NCBI RefSeq assembly: GCF_014681765.1
Contig: NZ_CP061498.1
Coordinates: forward strand, 248,001 to 312,000
Source of the DNA: Roseicitreum antarcticum
GTDB lineage: Bacteria; Pseudomonadota; Alphaproteobacteria; Rhodobacterales; Rhodobacteraceae
Direction of reading: 5' to 3'
Length of the DNA stretch: 64,000 nucleotides
In this document: positions 17,112 through 27,131 of the stretch, piece by piece
Layout: the number at the start of each line of letters is the position of its first letter
Numbering within the stretch: position 1 is the stretch's first letter
Position numbers and translations under genes: made by a program
The notes under the pieces: model-generated
What the model saw: only the letters and a program-made list of their open reading frames with translations
What the model was told of the DNA's origin: nothing
Database searches by the model: none

Positions 17112-17539
17112 GCGCGGCGCATGTCGCGGAGGCGCGGCGCTGGATCGGCACGCCTTATGTGCATCAGGCCTCTAGCCGGGGGGCAGGTTGTGATTGCCTG
17201 GGCCTTTTGCGCGGGGTGTGGCGCGTGATGCACGGCGATGAACCCGAGGCCGTGCCCGCCTATACCCCCGACTGGTCTGAGGCCGCGCGCGACGAACGCC
17301 TGTGGCGCGCGGCGCTGCGGCACCTGGAGGTGCGGGGCGCGGGTGATCCGGCGGTGGGCGATGTGATCTTGTTTCGCATGCGCACCGGCGGGGTGGCAAA
17401 GCATCTGGGACTTCAGGCGCGGGTGGGGCCGGGGGCGACCTTCATCCACGCCTACACAGGGCATGGGGTGGTTGAGAGTCCGCTGAGCACGCCCTGGGCA
17501 CGGCGGGTGGTGGCGCGGTTTGCGTTTCCGGCACGCTGA
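17108..17539 (+). CDS. orfg14: GTA NlpC/P60 cell wall peptidase (orfg14)
   Basis: NlpC/P60 cysteine peptidase thought to digest peptidoglycan during DNA delivery. The catalytic Cys lies in GAGCDCLGLLRGVWR, and conserved His residues follow in KHLGLQ and FIHAYTG. EARRWIGTPYVHQASSRG marks the family start. The length is 143 aa. The ATG at 17108 overlaps the orfg13 stop. A 169-base gap with no gene separates it from orfg15. Confidence 0.93.
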   Translation: MSAAHVAEARRWIGTPYVHQASSRGAGCDCLGLLRGVWRVMHGDEPEAVPAYTPDWSEAARDERLWRAALRHLEVRGAGDPAVGDVILFRMRTGGVAKHLGLQARVGPGATFIHAYTGHGVVESPLSTPWARRVVARFAFPAR

Positions 17540-17708
17540 CGCTGCGGGTTTCGATGGCTGCCGCTTTTGCGTGTCGCGGGCGAATAACGGATCGGTGGGA
17601 CCCGTGCCTTTTGCGCTGTTGACGCACCGCGCGGGGGCGTGAGTGGTGGCACACCCGGACACAGCACGCGGGGCAAAGCGTGCGATTTCAATCTGATGAG
17701 GTAGGTCG

Positions 17709-20700
17709 ATGGCAACTTTGGTTCTTTCAGCGGTGGGCGCGGCACTCGGCTCGGGTTTTGGCGGTGCTGCGTTCGGGCTGTCGGGCATGGTGATTGGCCG
17801 GGCCGTGGGCGCGACGCTGGGCCGGGTCATCGACCAACGGCTGATGGGTTTGGGGTCGGAGGTGGTTGAACAGGGGCGACTGGACCGGCTGCGGCTGACC
17901 GGCGCCAGCGAGGGCGCGCCCGTGCCGCAGGTCTGGGGCCGCATTCGTGTGGGCGGGCATGTCATCTGGGCCACGCAGTTTCTGGAAACCGTCAGCCGAC
18001 GCGGTGGCGGGGGTAAGGGGCTGGGCAGCCAGCCGAAAGTGGATGAATACAGCTACTCGATCTCGCTTGCCATTGCGCTGTGCGAAGGCCCGATTGCCGG
18101 GATCGGCCGGATCTGGGCGGATGGGGTCGAGGTTGCGCCCGCTGACCTGAACCTGCGGGTCTATACCGGCAGCGCCGACCAGTTGCCCGACCCAAAGATC
18201 GCCGCCGTGCAGGGGCTGGATGCGGCGCCCGCCTATCGCGGCATCGCTTATGTAGTGTTCGAGGATCTGGCGCTGGGGGCTTTTGGCAACCGCGTGCCGC
18301 AATTCAGCTTTGAGGTGTTGCGCGCCGCCGATGCGCCGGGCGAGGTGCCGCTGCGTGCGGTCGCGCTGATGCCCGGGACCGGGGAATACGCGCTGGCCAC
18401 CGATCCCGTGCATCTGGACGCGGGGCTGGGCGCGGTGACGGTGCTGAACATGGCGACCCCCTTGGGGGTCAGTAATCTGGAAGCGTCGGTCGATGCGTTG
18501 CAGGTGGAGCTGCCAGCGGTGCGGTCGGTCCTGCTGATCGTCTCGTGGTTTGGCGATGACCTTCGTGCCGGGCAATGCAGCGTGGCGCCAATGGTCGAGG
18601 ATGCTGCGGCAGAGCCTGCGGCGATGCCCTGGCGCGTCAGCGGGATCGACCGGGCCGGGGCCGGGGTGCTGGCGCAGTTGGAAGGGCGTTCGGTCTATGG
18701 CGGCACCGCCTGCCGATGCCTCGGTCATGCAGTCGATTGCGCTGATGCGCGCGCGCGGGCTGGGTGTGGTGTTCTATCCGTTCTTGCTCATGCGGCAACT
18801 GGCTTCCAATGGGCTGCCCGATCCGTGGTCAGACGCCGCAGATCAGCCCGTTTTGCCGTGGCGTGGCCGGATCACCACGGTGAAAGCGCCGGGGCAGCCG
18901 GGGTCGACCGATGGCGCGGCAGAAGCCGAGGCCGAAGTGGCCGCGTTCTTCGGTACCGTGGCGCCCGGAGATTTCGCTATTGTGGATGGTGCGGTGGTGT
19001 ATTCCGGGCCGGCCGAGACATCATACCGCCGGTTTATCTTGCATTATGCGTGGCTGTGTCACGCGGCGGGCGGGGTCGATGCGTTCTGCATCGGGTCCGA
19101 AATGCGCGGGCTGACGCAGATCCGGGGCCCTGGCAACAGTTTTCCCGCCGTGGCTGCGTTGCGCGTGCTGGCGGCGGACGTGCGCGTGATCCTTGGTTCG
19201 GCGTGCAAGCTGACCTATGCCGCCGACTGGTCGGAATATTTCGGCTATGTCGATGCAGACGGCAACCGCTGGTTCCATCTGGATCCGTTGTGGGCGGATG
19301 AGAATATCGACTTCATCGGGATCGACAACTACATGCCGCTCTCGGACTGGCGCGATGGCGACGCGCATGCCGATGCGGGCGCGGGGTCGATCCATGACCT
19401 AGACTATTTGCGTGCCAATGTCGCGGGGGGGGAGGGCTATGACTGGTACTATCCGACCGAGGCCGACCGCGCCGCGCAGAACCGTGTGCCGATCACGGAT
19501 GGCGCGCATGATGAGCCGTGGGTCTGGCGCTACAAGGACATCCTGAACTGGTGGTCCAACCCGCATCATGCGCGGGTAGACGGGGTGCGCGCGGCACAGC
19601 CGACCGAATGGGCGCCACGCTCCAAGCCCGTGTGGTTCACCGAATTGGGCTGCGCAGCGGTCGACAAGGGCACCAACCAGCCCAACAAGTTCCTTGATCC
19701 CAAGTCGTCGGAAAGCAGCCTGCCGTATTTCTCGACCGGGGCGCGGGATGATCTGATCCAGATGCAATACCTGCGGGCGATGCATTCCTACTGGGCTGAT
19801 CCAGAGGCCAACCCCGTGTCGGAAGTCTATGGCGGGCCGATGGTGGATATGACCCGTGCCCATGTCTGGGCCTGGGATGCGCGACCTTTTCCATGGTTTC
19901 CCAACGACTTGTCGCGCTGGAGCGATGGTGAGAACTGGACGCAGGGCCATTGGATCACCGGGCGGACGCTGCATCAGCCGCTGGCGCTGGTGGTGGCCGA
20001 GGTCTGCCGCCGCGCAGGTATTGCGGCATACGATGTCAGCGGGTTGCAGGGGCTCGTGCGGGGCTACGCCGTCCCGTCGACCTCAAGCCCGCGGGCGGTG
20101 TTGCAACCACTGATGCTGGGGCATGGGTTTGATGCGGTGGAGCGTGGTGGTACGCTGGTATTTCGCATGCGCGATGGCCGGGCGGGCGGCACGGTGGAGG
20201 CGGGCGCGCTGGTTGCACGCGACGGTGGGGCGCTGGAACTGACCCGCGCACCGCAGGCTGAGGTCGCGGGAAGGGTGCGTCTGGGCTACATTGCCGCTGA
20301 AGGCGATTATGAGGCCCGCGCGGCCGAGGCGATCTTCCCCGATGAGGCAACGACCACGGTAACCCAATCCGAACTGCCGATGGTGCTGACCGTGCCGCAG
20401 GCACAGGGCATCGCGGAACGCTGGCTGGCTGAGGCGCGGGTGGCGCGGGATACCGCTCGGTTTGGTCTGCCGCCCTCTAGCCCCTACCGCGTCGGAGATG
20501 TGGTGGCGCTGGGCGCGGCGCGCTACCGTCTGGACCGGGTGGCGCTGGGCGCGGCGGCGCAGGTCGAGGGCGTGCGCGTGGAATCCGGCGTTTATCAGCG
20601 GCGCGACCGTGCGGGACTGCGCCCCGAGCTACGCCCGTTTGCCGTGCCGGTGCCGGTGCTGCCGGTGTTTCTGGACCTGCCGCTGTTGCGCGGCACCGAG

Positions 20701-21582
20701 GTGGCGCATGCGCCGCATCTGGCGGTGACGGGCAGCCCCTGGCCCGGGGTGGTCGCGGTCTACGACAGCGCGCTGGACGACGGCTTCGCGCTGAACACGC
20801 TGATCAATGCGCGCGCCATTATCGGCGCTACGCAGACCCCCTTGGCGCGCGCACGGCCGGGCCTGTGGGACCGGGGGCCAGCGCTGCGGGTGCGCGTTGC
20901 GGGCGGCGATCTGGCGGCTGTGCGCGAAGCTGAGGTGCTGGGCGGCGCCAATGCCATGGCGATCGGCGACGGACACGTGTGGGAGGTGTTCCAATTTGCG
21001 GATGCCGTGCTGATCGCACCGGGGGTCTATGATTTGTCGCTGCGGTTGCGCGGGCAAGCGGGCACGGATGGGGTGATGCCCGACGTCTGGCCGGTTGGGT
21101 CGCAGGTGGTCTTGCTGGATGACGCGGTGCAGCAACTGACACTGCCGCTGTCAGCGCGGGGGCTGGCGCGCACTTGGCGCGTCGGGCCAGCGCAGCGCGG
21201 CTTTGACGACCCGTCCTATGTCGTGCAAACGCAGGCGTTTGACGGCGTGGGGCTGCGGCCCTATGCGCCGGTGCATCTGCGCGTGGCCGAGGTTGCGGGG
21301 GATCTGACGGTCACCTGGGTGCGCCGGACCCGCGTGGATGGCGACAGTTGGGCAGGCTATGAGGTGCCGCTGGCAGAGGGGCGTGAGGCTTATCTGCTGC
21401 GCGTCATCGCGGATGATGCGGTGGTGCGCAGCACAGAAGTCGGCGCGCCGGGCTGGACCTACTCGGTGGCGATGCAGGCCGCAGATGGGGTTGCGGGGTC
21501 CTTCACAATTGCGGTGGCGCAGTTATCGGATGCCTTTGGTCCGGGGCCGTTCCGAAATGTGAGCGTCGAGGCAGGTGCGTGA
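17709..21582 (+). pseudogene. orfg15: GTA host-specificity / tail fibre megatron (orfg15), frameshifted
   Basis: Large tail tip protein of about 1290 codons, normally one ORF, with GTA TIM-barrel-like and phage tail domains, thought to contact the recipient cell. Here the N-terminal part (17709 to about 18707) and the C-terminal part (from 18709 to 21582) lie in different frames. In frame 1 the protein reads RSVYGG then ACRC. If one G at about 18708 is skipped it reads YGGTPADASVMQSIALM, matching the expected continuous sequence. Frame 1 stops at 19301. The rest looks intact (FYPFLLM, YAADWSEYFGY, WFTELGCAAVDKGTNQPNKF). There is no obvious slippery heptamer. It could be a true mutation, a sequencing or assembly error, or, less likely, programmed frameshifting. 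Confidence 0.9.
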
Positions 21583-21875
21583 TGCGCCAGATCACGCATG
21601 GCGATGTGACGAGTGCGGCGCGGGTATTGTTGCGGCTGCCCGCGCCGGACCGCGCGCAGGCGCTGGCTGATATGCTGGCGGCGGCGCATGTGGCCGATTG
21701 CCACCGCAAGACGACTGGGCGGGTGCATCAACACCTTGGCAATGGCACGCTGATGGCAGTGGCATTGGCGCGGGGCCCGGGGCCCGAGCCCTTTGCCGGT
21801 GATCCCACCTATCTGGCGGTACTGGCACAGGTGATCGAGGGGGTGATCGGCTGGCGCGCATCGCGGTCGGGGTGA
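21582..21875 (+). CDS. Trailing GTA gene, rcc01699-like
   Basis: A 97-aa protein overlapping the orfg15 stop (TGATG), so the last gene of the GTA operon. It resembles the small gene after orfg15 in R. capsulatus (rcc01699, DUF7742 type). Visible segments are GDVTSAARVLLRLPAPDR, MLAAAHVADCHRKTTGR and HQHLGNGTLMAVAL. The function is not known to me. GTG 21579 is an alternative start. Confidence 0.8.
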   Translation: MRQITHGDVTSAARVLLRLPAPDRAQALADMLAAAHVADCHRKTTGRVHQHLGNGTLMAVALARGPGPEPFAGDPTYLAVLAQVIEGVIGWRASRSG

Positions 21876-21931
21876 GGGCAGGGCGTGAGGTCGCGCCGAG
21901 GCGGGGCGGTCCGCATTTTTCTGGCTCGGTT

Positions 21932-22025
21932 GGCTTTGCGCCCTTCGGGCCCTGCTGGCTTTGCGCCCTTCGGGCACTGCTGGCTTTGCGCCCTTCGGGC
22001 CCTGCTGGCTTTGCGCCCTTCGGGC
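21932..22025. repeat. 25-bp tandem repeat, almost four copies
   Basis: Copies start at 21932, 21957, 21982 and 22007 (the last is partial, 19 bases). The unit begins GGCTTTGCGCCCTTCGGGC and ends CCTGCT. Copy 2 has one C-to-A change. Each unit holds a small GCCC-TTC-GGGC hairpin. Units are contiguous without spacers, so this is not CRISPR. It may serve as an end structure for the GTA transcript. Confidence 0.95.
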
Positions 22026-22169
22026 GCGGGTACTTCATCGCCCAACCGATCCTTTGGGTGGCCTCTCTGCGCGGCGCCTGGCAACGCATCGTGTCTGGCG
22101 TCGTGTGCCCTGACCCCTTTGTCTGATCCCCGTGTGTCGGTCTGGGGCGGGTTTCTGCCGGGTTCCCCT

Positions 22170-22197
22170 TTGACTGTCGCTGCGGTATGCTTATATC
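22170..22197 (+). promoter_or_regulatory. cysE promoter
   Basis: TTGACT (22170-22175) and TATATC (22192-22197) with a 16-base spacer, 30 bases before the cysE ATG. Confidence 0.6.
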
Positions 22198-22205
22198 GCA
22201 GCGAC
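22176..22205. promoter_or_regulatory. Palindromic operator overlapping the cysE promoter
   Basis: GTCGCTGCG at 22176-22184 is repeated inverted as CGCAGCGAC at 22197-22205, a perfect 9-bp dyad with a 12-base centre. It runs from just after the -35 to past the -10 box, where a bound repressor would block RNA polymerase. A hairpin acting in DNA or RNA is the alternative. Confidence 0.6.
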
Positions 22206-22227
22206 GACCACTGGACGGGGCAGGGCG

Positions 22228-23037
22228 ATGATTGAACACCACGCGAGACTGGCGCAGCTGGACCCGGTATGGAGCCGCATCCGCGCCGAGGCGCACGAGG
22301 CGGTGCAGCGCGAGCCGCTGCTGGGCGGCATGATCCATTCGTCGATCCTGCACCATACCTCGATCGAGCAGGCACTGGCCTATCGCTTTTCGCTCAAGCT
22401 GGCCTCGCCCGAGATGAGCGAGCAGATCCTGCGCGAGATTGCCGATACTGCCTACAGCGACGATTCCGACCTTGGTATCGCCGCGCGCGCCGATCTGGTG
22501 GCGACGTATGAGCGTGATCCGGCCTGCACCCGGTTCATGAAACCCCTGATGTTCTTCAAGGGCTATCAGGCGGTACAGGCCTACCGGATCGCGAATTGGC
22601 TGCACCGGCGCGGGCGGACGGATTTCGCGTCTTTCGTGCAGATGCGGGTGTCGGAATGCTTTGGCGTCGATATTCATCCCGGTGCGCGGATCGGCAAAGG
22701 CATCATGATCGACCATGCCCATTCGATTGTCATCGGTGAGACGGCCGTGGTGGGCGACAATGTGTCGATGTTGCATTCGGTGACACTGGGCGGGACCGGC
22801 AAGGAAGATGGCGACCGCCACCCCAAGATCGGCGCGGGGGTGCTGATCGGGGCGGGGGCGAAGGTGCTGGGCAATATTACGGTCGGATCATGTTCGCGCA
22901 TCGCGGCCGGGTCGGTGGTGCTGCAAGACGTGCCGCCCAAGAGCACGGTCGCGGGCGTGCCCGCCCGGATCGTCGGCGAGGCGGGCTGCGCGCAGCCGTC
23001 GATCACGATGGACCAGTTGCTGCGCGGCGAGATGTAA
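22228..23037 (+). CDS. cysE: Serine O-acetyltransferase
   Basis: Transfers acetyl from acetyl-CoA to serine, giving O-acetylserine for cysteine synthesis in the cytoplasm. The N-terminal helical SATase domain (DPVWSRIRAEAHEAV, SILHHTSIEQALAYRFSLKL) is followed by left-handed hexapeptide repeats with the catalytic region ECFGVDIHPGARIGKGIMID and SVTLGGTGKEDGDRHPKIG. The length of 269 aa fits. It follows the GTA cluster, an arrangement I recall from other Rhodobacterales. Confidence 0.97.
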   Translation: MIEHHARLAQLDPVWSRIRAEAHEAVQREPLLGGMIHSSILHHTSIEQALAYRFSLKLASPEMSEQILREIADTAYSDDSDLGIAARADLVATYERDPACTRFMKPLMFFKGYQAVQAYRIANWLHRRGRTDFASFVQMRVSECFGVDIHPGARIGKGIMIDHAHSIVIGETAVVGDNVSMLHSVTLGGTGKEDGDRHPKIGAGVLIGAGAKVLGNITVGSCSRIAAGSVVLQDVPPKSTVAGVPARIVGEAGCAQPSITMDQLLRGEM

Positions 23038-23052
23038 TCTTTATCTGACGGA

Positions 23053-23079
23053 GGCGGCTGAAGCCGCCACGGCTTTTTT
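23053..23079 (+). terminator. cysE terminator
   Basis: Two mutually exclusive stems are possible: GGCGGC (23053-23058) with GCCGCC (23063-23068), or AGCCG (23062-23066) with CGGCT (23070-23074), followed by a run of six T residues from 23074. Confidence 0.7.
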
Positions 23080-23197
23080 CCCGATCCAGCCTGCGGCCGG
23101 ATCGGGCGGCTTTGGCGCTTCAAGGGGTGTTGGCCAGGGTCCTGAACGGTTGGCGTTGCTGGTCGCGTGCGCCTTCTAATATTCGGATACAAAACGC

Positions 23198-23225
23198 AAA
23201 AGGCCGGGCGTTGGCCCGGCCTTTT
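23198..23225. terminator. Bidirectional terminator between cysE and pdhC
   Basis: A perfect 12-bp stem (23198-23209 with 23214-23225) and a 4-nt loop, with A4 on one side and T4 on the other. It can stop transcription from both converging units and ends the pdh operon on the - strand. Confidence 0.92.
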
Positions 23226-23245
23226 GGTCTGAGTGGCGTTGACCG

Positions 23246-24562
23246 TCAGGCCAGCATGGTCATGGGATTTTCAAGGTAGGCTACGACTTCCTTCAGGAAT
23301 TCCGCCCCCAGAGCGCCATCGATGACGCGGTGATCGACTGAAAGTGTCATTGACATCACGGTGGCCACCGTCAGTTCACCATCCTTGCCAACGACGGGCT
23401 TTTTCAGCCCGGCACCGACCGCGAGGATGGAGCCATGCGGCGGGTTGATGACGGCGTCGAAATTCTCGATCCCGAACATACCCAGGTTGGAGATGGCCAT
23501 GGAGCCGCCGGTATATTCCTGCGGTGCCAGTTTCTTGGTGCGCGCGCGGCCTGCCATGTCCTTCATCTGCGCCGAGAGGGCTGAGAGGGATTTGAGATGC
23601 GCGTCTTTCAAGACGGGGGTGAACAGCCCGCCTTCGACAGCCACAGCAACAGCCACGTCCGAGGGTTTCAGCCGCAGGATGCGGTCCCCGGCCCACACGG
23701 CGTTGCAATCGGGCACGGCCTGCAACGCCATGGCGCAGGCCTTGATGATGAAGTCATTGACCGACAGCTTGACGCCGCGCCCTTCGAGCTGGGCGTTGAG
23801 TTGGGCGCGGAACTTCATCAGCGCATCGAGCTGCACGTCGCGGCGCAGATAGAAATGCGGGATGGTCTGTTTGGCCTCGGTAAGGCGGGCGGCAACCGTT
23901 CTGCGCATCCCGTCGAGTTTGATTTCCTCGAACTCGCGGCCTTCATACATGCGGGCGACGGCATCGGCGGTGGGGCCGCTGGCCGGGGCTGCGGCCTTGG
24001 CGGGGGCCGCAGCTTCCGAAGCGGCGGCGGGTGCGGCCTTGGCGGGGGCGGCGGTTGCACCTTCGACATCGGCGCGCACGATGCGGCCACGCGGGCCACT
24101 GCCGGTAATGGCCGCCAGGTCCAGCCCTTTGTCCGCCGCGATGCGCCGCGCCAGGGGCGAGGCGAAGATGCGTGTCCCGTCGCTGGCTGCCGGTGCCGCG
24201 GGCGCGGTGGCCTTGCCGCCGTCGTCCTGCGCAGGTTTCTGCGGCGCCGCCTGTTCTTGTGGCGCGGGTGCTGGCTTTGCCTTGGGCGCTTCGGCCTTGC
24301 CGATATCGTCCGCGCTTTCGCCTTCTTCCAGCAGAACGGCGATCGGGGTGTTGACCTTCACCCCTTCGGTGCCTTCGGCAATCAAGATCTTGCCGATGGT
24401 GCCTTCATCCACGGCCTCGAATTCCATCGTGGCCTTATCCGTCTCGATCTCGGCCAGAATGTCACCGGAGTTGACGGTATCGCCTTCCTTCACCAGCCAT
24501 TTGGCCAGCGTACCCTCTTCCATCGTGGGGGAGAGGGCGGGCATCAGGATTTCTGTGGGCAT
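23246..24562 (-). CDS. pdhC: Pyruvate dehydrogenase E2, dihydrolipoamide acetyltransferase
   Basis: E2 core of the pyruvate dehydrogenase complex. One N-terminal lipoyl domain ([10 protein letters not shown], modified Lys) is followed by an Ala/Pro-rich linker. Then come the E3/E1-binding domain ([20 protein letters not shown]) and the acyltransferase domain ending with the catalytic motif [14 protein letters not shown]. The length is 438 aa. It is the last gene of the pdhA-pdhB-pdhC operon on the - strand, 12 bases after pdhB. No E3 gene lies nearby. Confidence 0.97.
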   Translation of the reverse strand: MPTEILMPALSPTMEEGTLAKWLVKEGDTVNSGDILAEIETDKATMEFEAVDEGTIGKILIAEGTEGVKVNTPIAVLLEEGESADDIGKAEAPKAKPAPAPQEQAAPQKPAQDDGGKATAPAAPAASDGTRIFASPLARRIAADKGLDLAAITGSGPRGRIVRADVEGATAAPAKAAPAAASEAAAPAKAAAPASGPTADAVARMYEGREFEEIKLDGMRRTVAARLTEAKQTIPHFYLRRDVQLDALMKFRAQLNAQLEGRGVKLSVNDFIIKACAMALQAVPDCNAVWAGDRILRLKPSDVAVAVAVEGGLFTPVLKDAHLKSLSALSAQMKDMAGRARTKKLAPQEYTGGSMAISNLGMFGIENFDAVINPPHGSILAVGAGLKKPVVGKDGELTVATVMSMTLSVDHRVIDGALGAEFLKEVVAYLENPMTMLA

Positions 24563-24574
24563 GTCGCGCGCTCC

Positions 24575-25957
24575 TTACCGATAGGTGACTTTTTTGACAG
24601 CGGCGATGACCTCATCGGTTGTCACCAGCGCCAGTTTTTCAAGGTTGGCGGCATAGGGCATCGGCACATCCTTACCGGTGCAGTTGATGACTGGCGCGTC
24701 GAGATAATCGAACGCTTCCTGCATCACCACCGAGGAGATGTAGCTGCCGACAGACCCTTGCGGGAAGCCTTCCTCGACCGTGACCAGACGGTTGGTCTTC
24801 ATCACCGATTTGAGGATCGCGCCGGTATCCATCGGGCGCAGGGTGCGCAGGTCGATCACCTCGGCGCTGATGCCGTCTTCGGCCAGCTTTTCGGCGGCGT
24901 CCAGCGCATAGGTCATGCCGATACCGAAGCTGACGATGGTGACATCGCTGCCCTCGCGCCAGATCTTGGCCTTGCCGAAGGGCACGGTGAAATCATCCAT
25001 ATCGGGCACGTCAAAACTGCGCCCGTAAAGGATTTCGTTTTCCAGGAAGATTACCGGATTGTTGTCGCGGATCGCGGTTTTCAGCAAGCCCTTGGCATCG
25101 GCGGCGCTGTAGGGTGCCACGACTTTCAGCCCGGGGATTTGCATGTACCAAGCGGCGTAGCATTGGCTGTGCTGTGCGCCGACGCGGGCCGCAGCGCCGT
25201 TGGGGCCGCGAAACACCATGGGCGCGCCCATCTGACCGCCAGACATATAAAGCGTCTTGGCGGCCGAGTTGATGATGTGGTCGATCGCTTGCATCGAGAA
25301 GTTGAACGTCATGAATTCGACGATGGGCCGCAGCCCGCCAAAGGCTGCGCCGACACCGATCCCGGCAAAGCCGTGTTCGGTGATCGGCGTATCGATCACG
25401 CGACGAGGGCCGAACTCGGCCAGCAGGCCCTGCGTGATCTTGTAGGCGCCTTCATATTCGGCGACTTCCTCGCCCATCACGAACACTTCGTCCGTGGTGC
25501 GCATTTCCTCGGCCATGGCGTCGCGCAGGGCCTCGCGCACGGTCTGGGTTTTCATCTTCGTGCCTTCGGGCCAGTCGGGGCTGGTATCGGTCTCGGGCGC
25601 GGTGGGGGCCGGCGCGGTCGCGGCGGCTGCCGGGGCGGCGGGACGCCCTTCGCTGCCGCTGAGGTCGGCGGGCGCGGCGGTCTGCGCCTGCGTGGGCGTT
25701 GCATCCGCGCTTTCGCCTTCTTCGAGCAGCACGGCGATGGCCGTGTTGACCTTCACGCCCTCGGTGCCTTCAGCGATCAGGATCTTGCCGATGGTGCCTT
25801 CATCCACGGCCTCGAATTCCATCGTGGCCTTGTCGGTCTCGATCTCGGCCAGGATGTCGCCAGAGGACACGGTATCCCCCTCCTTCACCAGCCATTTCGA
25901 AAGTGTGCCTTCCTCCATCGTCGGAGAGAGGGCGGGCATAAGAATTTCAGTTGCCAT
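24575..25957 (-). CDS. pdhB: Pyruvate dehydrogenase E1 beta with N-terminal lipoyl domain
   Basis: E1 beta subunit (460 aa) binding thiamine diphosphate together with PdhA. Residues 1-80 are a full lipoyl domain almost identical to that of PdhC, then an Ala/Pro linker. The transketolase-like body contains [40 protein letters not shown] and [11 protein letters not shown]-like sequence. The extra lipoyl domain on E1 beta is known in alphaproteobacteria. It starts 14 bases after pdhA ends. Confidence 0.97.
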   Translation of the reverse strand: MATEILMPALSPTMEEGTLSKWLVKEGDTVSSGDILAEIETDKATMEFEAVDEGTIGKILIAEGTEGVKVNTAIAVLLEEGESADATPTQAQTAAPADLSGSEGRPAAPAAAATAPAPTAPETDTSPDWPEGTKMKTQTVREALRDAMAEEMRTTDEVFVMGEEVAEYEGAYKITQGLLAEFGPRRVIDTPITEHGFAGIGVGAAFGGLRPIVEFMTFNFSMQAIDHIINSAAKTLYMSGGQMGAPMVFRGPNGAAARVGAQHSQCYAAWYMQIPGLKVVAPYSAADAKGLLKTAIRDNNPVIFLENEILYGRSFDVPDMDDFTVPFGKAKIWREGSDVTIVSFGIGMTYALDAAEKLAEDGISAEVIDLRTLRPMDTGAILKSVMKTNRLVTVEEGFPQGSVGSYISSVVMQEAFDYLDAPVINCTGKDVPMPYAANLEKLALVTTDEVIAAVKKVTYR

Positions 25958-25971
25958 TGTCTATCATCCCC

Positions 25972-26961
25972 TCAGGCGTAAATGTCGGTCCACAGCTCAT
26001 CGAGCGCGGGTTCCGGGCTTTCCTTGGCGAAGTCGGCCGAGGCGTTCACGACCGCCTTGATGTCCTTGTCGATGGCTTTCAGGTCATCCTCGGTCGCGTG
26101 TTTCCCCGTGAGGAGCAGTTCGCGGACATGTTCGATCGCGTCACGTTCGTCGCGCATCTTCTGCACCTCGTCGCGGGTGCGGTACTTGGCGGGGTCCGAC
26201 ATCGAGTGACCGCGGTAGCGGTAGGTCATCACTTCCAGGATGTACGGGCCTTTGCCCGCACGGCAATGCGCCACGGCTTTTTCACCGGCCGCCTTCACCG
26301 CCAGCACGTCCATGCCGTCAACTGCTTCGCCCGCGATGCCGTAAGATGCGCCGCGCTGCCAAAGGCTGGGCGATTTGGTGGAACGCTGCACGCTGGTCCC
26401 CATGGCGTACTTGTTGTTTTCGATGACGAAGACCACCGGCAGGTCCCACAGCATCGCCATGTTATAGGTCTCATAGACCTGACCCTGGTTGGCTGCGCCG
26501 TCGCCGAAGTAAGCAAAGGTCACGTTGTCATTGCCTTTGTACTTGTCGGCGAATGCCAGCCCCGCGCCGATGGGCACCTGTGCGCCCACGATGCCATGGC
26601 CGCCGTAGAAATGTTTCTCCTTGGAGAACATGTGCATGGAGCCGCCCTTGCCCTTGGAGTATCCCCCCTCGCGGCCCGTCAGCTCGGCCATAACCCCGTT
26701 GGGGTCCATCCCGCACGCCAGCATGTGCCCGTGGTCGCGGTAGGAGGTGACGCGTTTGTCGCCTTCCTTCGCAGTAGCCTCAAGGCCTACAACGACAGCT
26801 TCCTGCCCGATGTAAAGATGACAGAAGCCGCCGATCAGCCCCATGCCATACAATTGGCCTGCCTTTTCCTCGAATCGCCGGATCAGCAGCATATCGTGGT
26901 AATAGGCCAGAAGTTCGTCTTTGGATGTGTTTGACTTTTCAGCGGATTTTCGCGTTGCCAT
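25972..26961 (-). CDS. pdhA: Pyruvate dehydrogenase E1 alpha
   Basis: Alpha subunit of the thiamine diphosphate-dependent decarboxylase that converts pyruvate to acetyl groups on lipoyl-E2. The ThDP-binding motif GDGAANQGQVYETYNMAMLW lies in the middle, and the phosphorylation-loop-like YRYRGHSMSDPAKYRTRDE in the C-terminal third. The length of 329 aa is normal. First gene of the operon; a palindrome (26988-27007) sits 27-46 bases upstream of the start. Confidence 0.97.
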   Translation of the reverse strand: MATRKSAEKSNTSKDELLAYYHDMLLIRRFEEKAGQLYGMGLIGGFCHLYIGQEAVVVGLEATAKEGDKRVTSYRDHGHMLACGMDPNGVMAELTGREGGYSKGKGGSMHMFSKEKHFYGGHGIVGAQVPIGAGLAFADKYKGNDNVTFAYFGDGAANQGQVYETYNMAMLWDLPVVFVIENNKYAMGTSVQRSTKSPSLWQRGASYGIAGEAVDGMDVLAVKAAGEKAVAHCRAGKGPYILEVMTYRYRGHSMSDPAKYRTRDEVQKMRDERDAIEHVRELLLTGKHATEDDLKAIDKDIKAVVNASADFAKESPEPALDELWTDIYA

Positions 26962-26987
26962 ACGTCAGCCCCCTAACGGTGCAATTA

Positions 26988-27007
26988 ATAGTTCAGCATT
27001 AAACTAT
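26988..27007. promoter_or_regulatory. Palindrome upstream of pdhA
   Basis: ATAGTT (26988-26993) and AACTAT (27002-27007) form a perfect 6-bp dyad with an 8-base AT-rich centre. The spacing and composition resemble MarR-type operators. No clear -35/-10 pair was found on the - strand here. Confidence 0.4.
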
Positions 27008-27131
27008 CTACTACCGCAATCCGCGCCGGGTTGCGAGTATTTTTCGCGTAGCCTGTCCGCACGGTCGGAAATTGCTGAATAATTCCTGAACGCGGCGGCG
27101 GTAGCGGCGGCATCGGAAAGGGCAGCGGTGG

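Larger units (their letters stand above)
21876..22227 (+). other. Spacer between the GTA cluster and cysE
   Basis: No gene. It contains a 25-bp tandem repeat and the cysE promoter with palindrome, each listed separately. The minus-strand frame through the repeat is compositional only. Confidence 0.6.

Noticed and set aside
18550-21582. Separate 1010-codon gene after a short orfg15
   Set aside because: Its first ~50 residues are out-of-frame reading of the N-terminal part; continuity is restored by removing one base at about 18708.
6473-21875. A temperate prophage instead of a GTA
   Set aside because: Gene order is orfg1-15 of Rhodobacter-type GTAs; no integrase, replication or lysis genes are present in the window.
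21932-22025. CRISPR array
   Set aside because: Repeats are contiguous at 25-bp period without spacers and no cas genes are near.
21592-22821. 409-codon - strand frame with repeated Ala/Arg/Gln motifs
   Set aside because: The repeat peptides come from the 25-bp DNA repeat and the frame runs antisense to cysE.
23597-25981. 794-codon + strand frame opposite pdhC and pdhB
   Set aside because: His/Arg/Gly-rich shadow of the lipoyl and E1/E2 sequences on the other strand.
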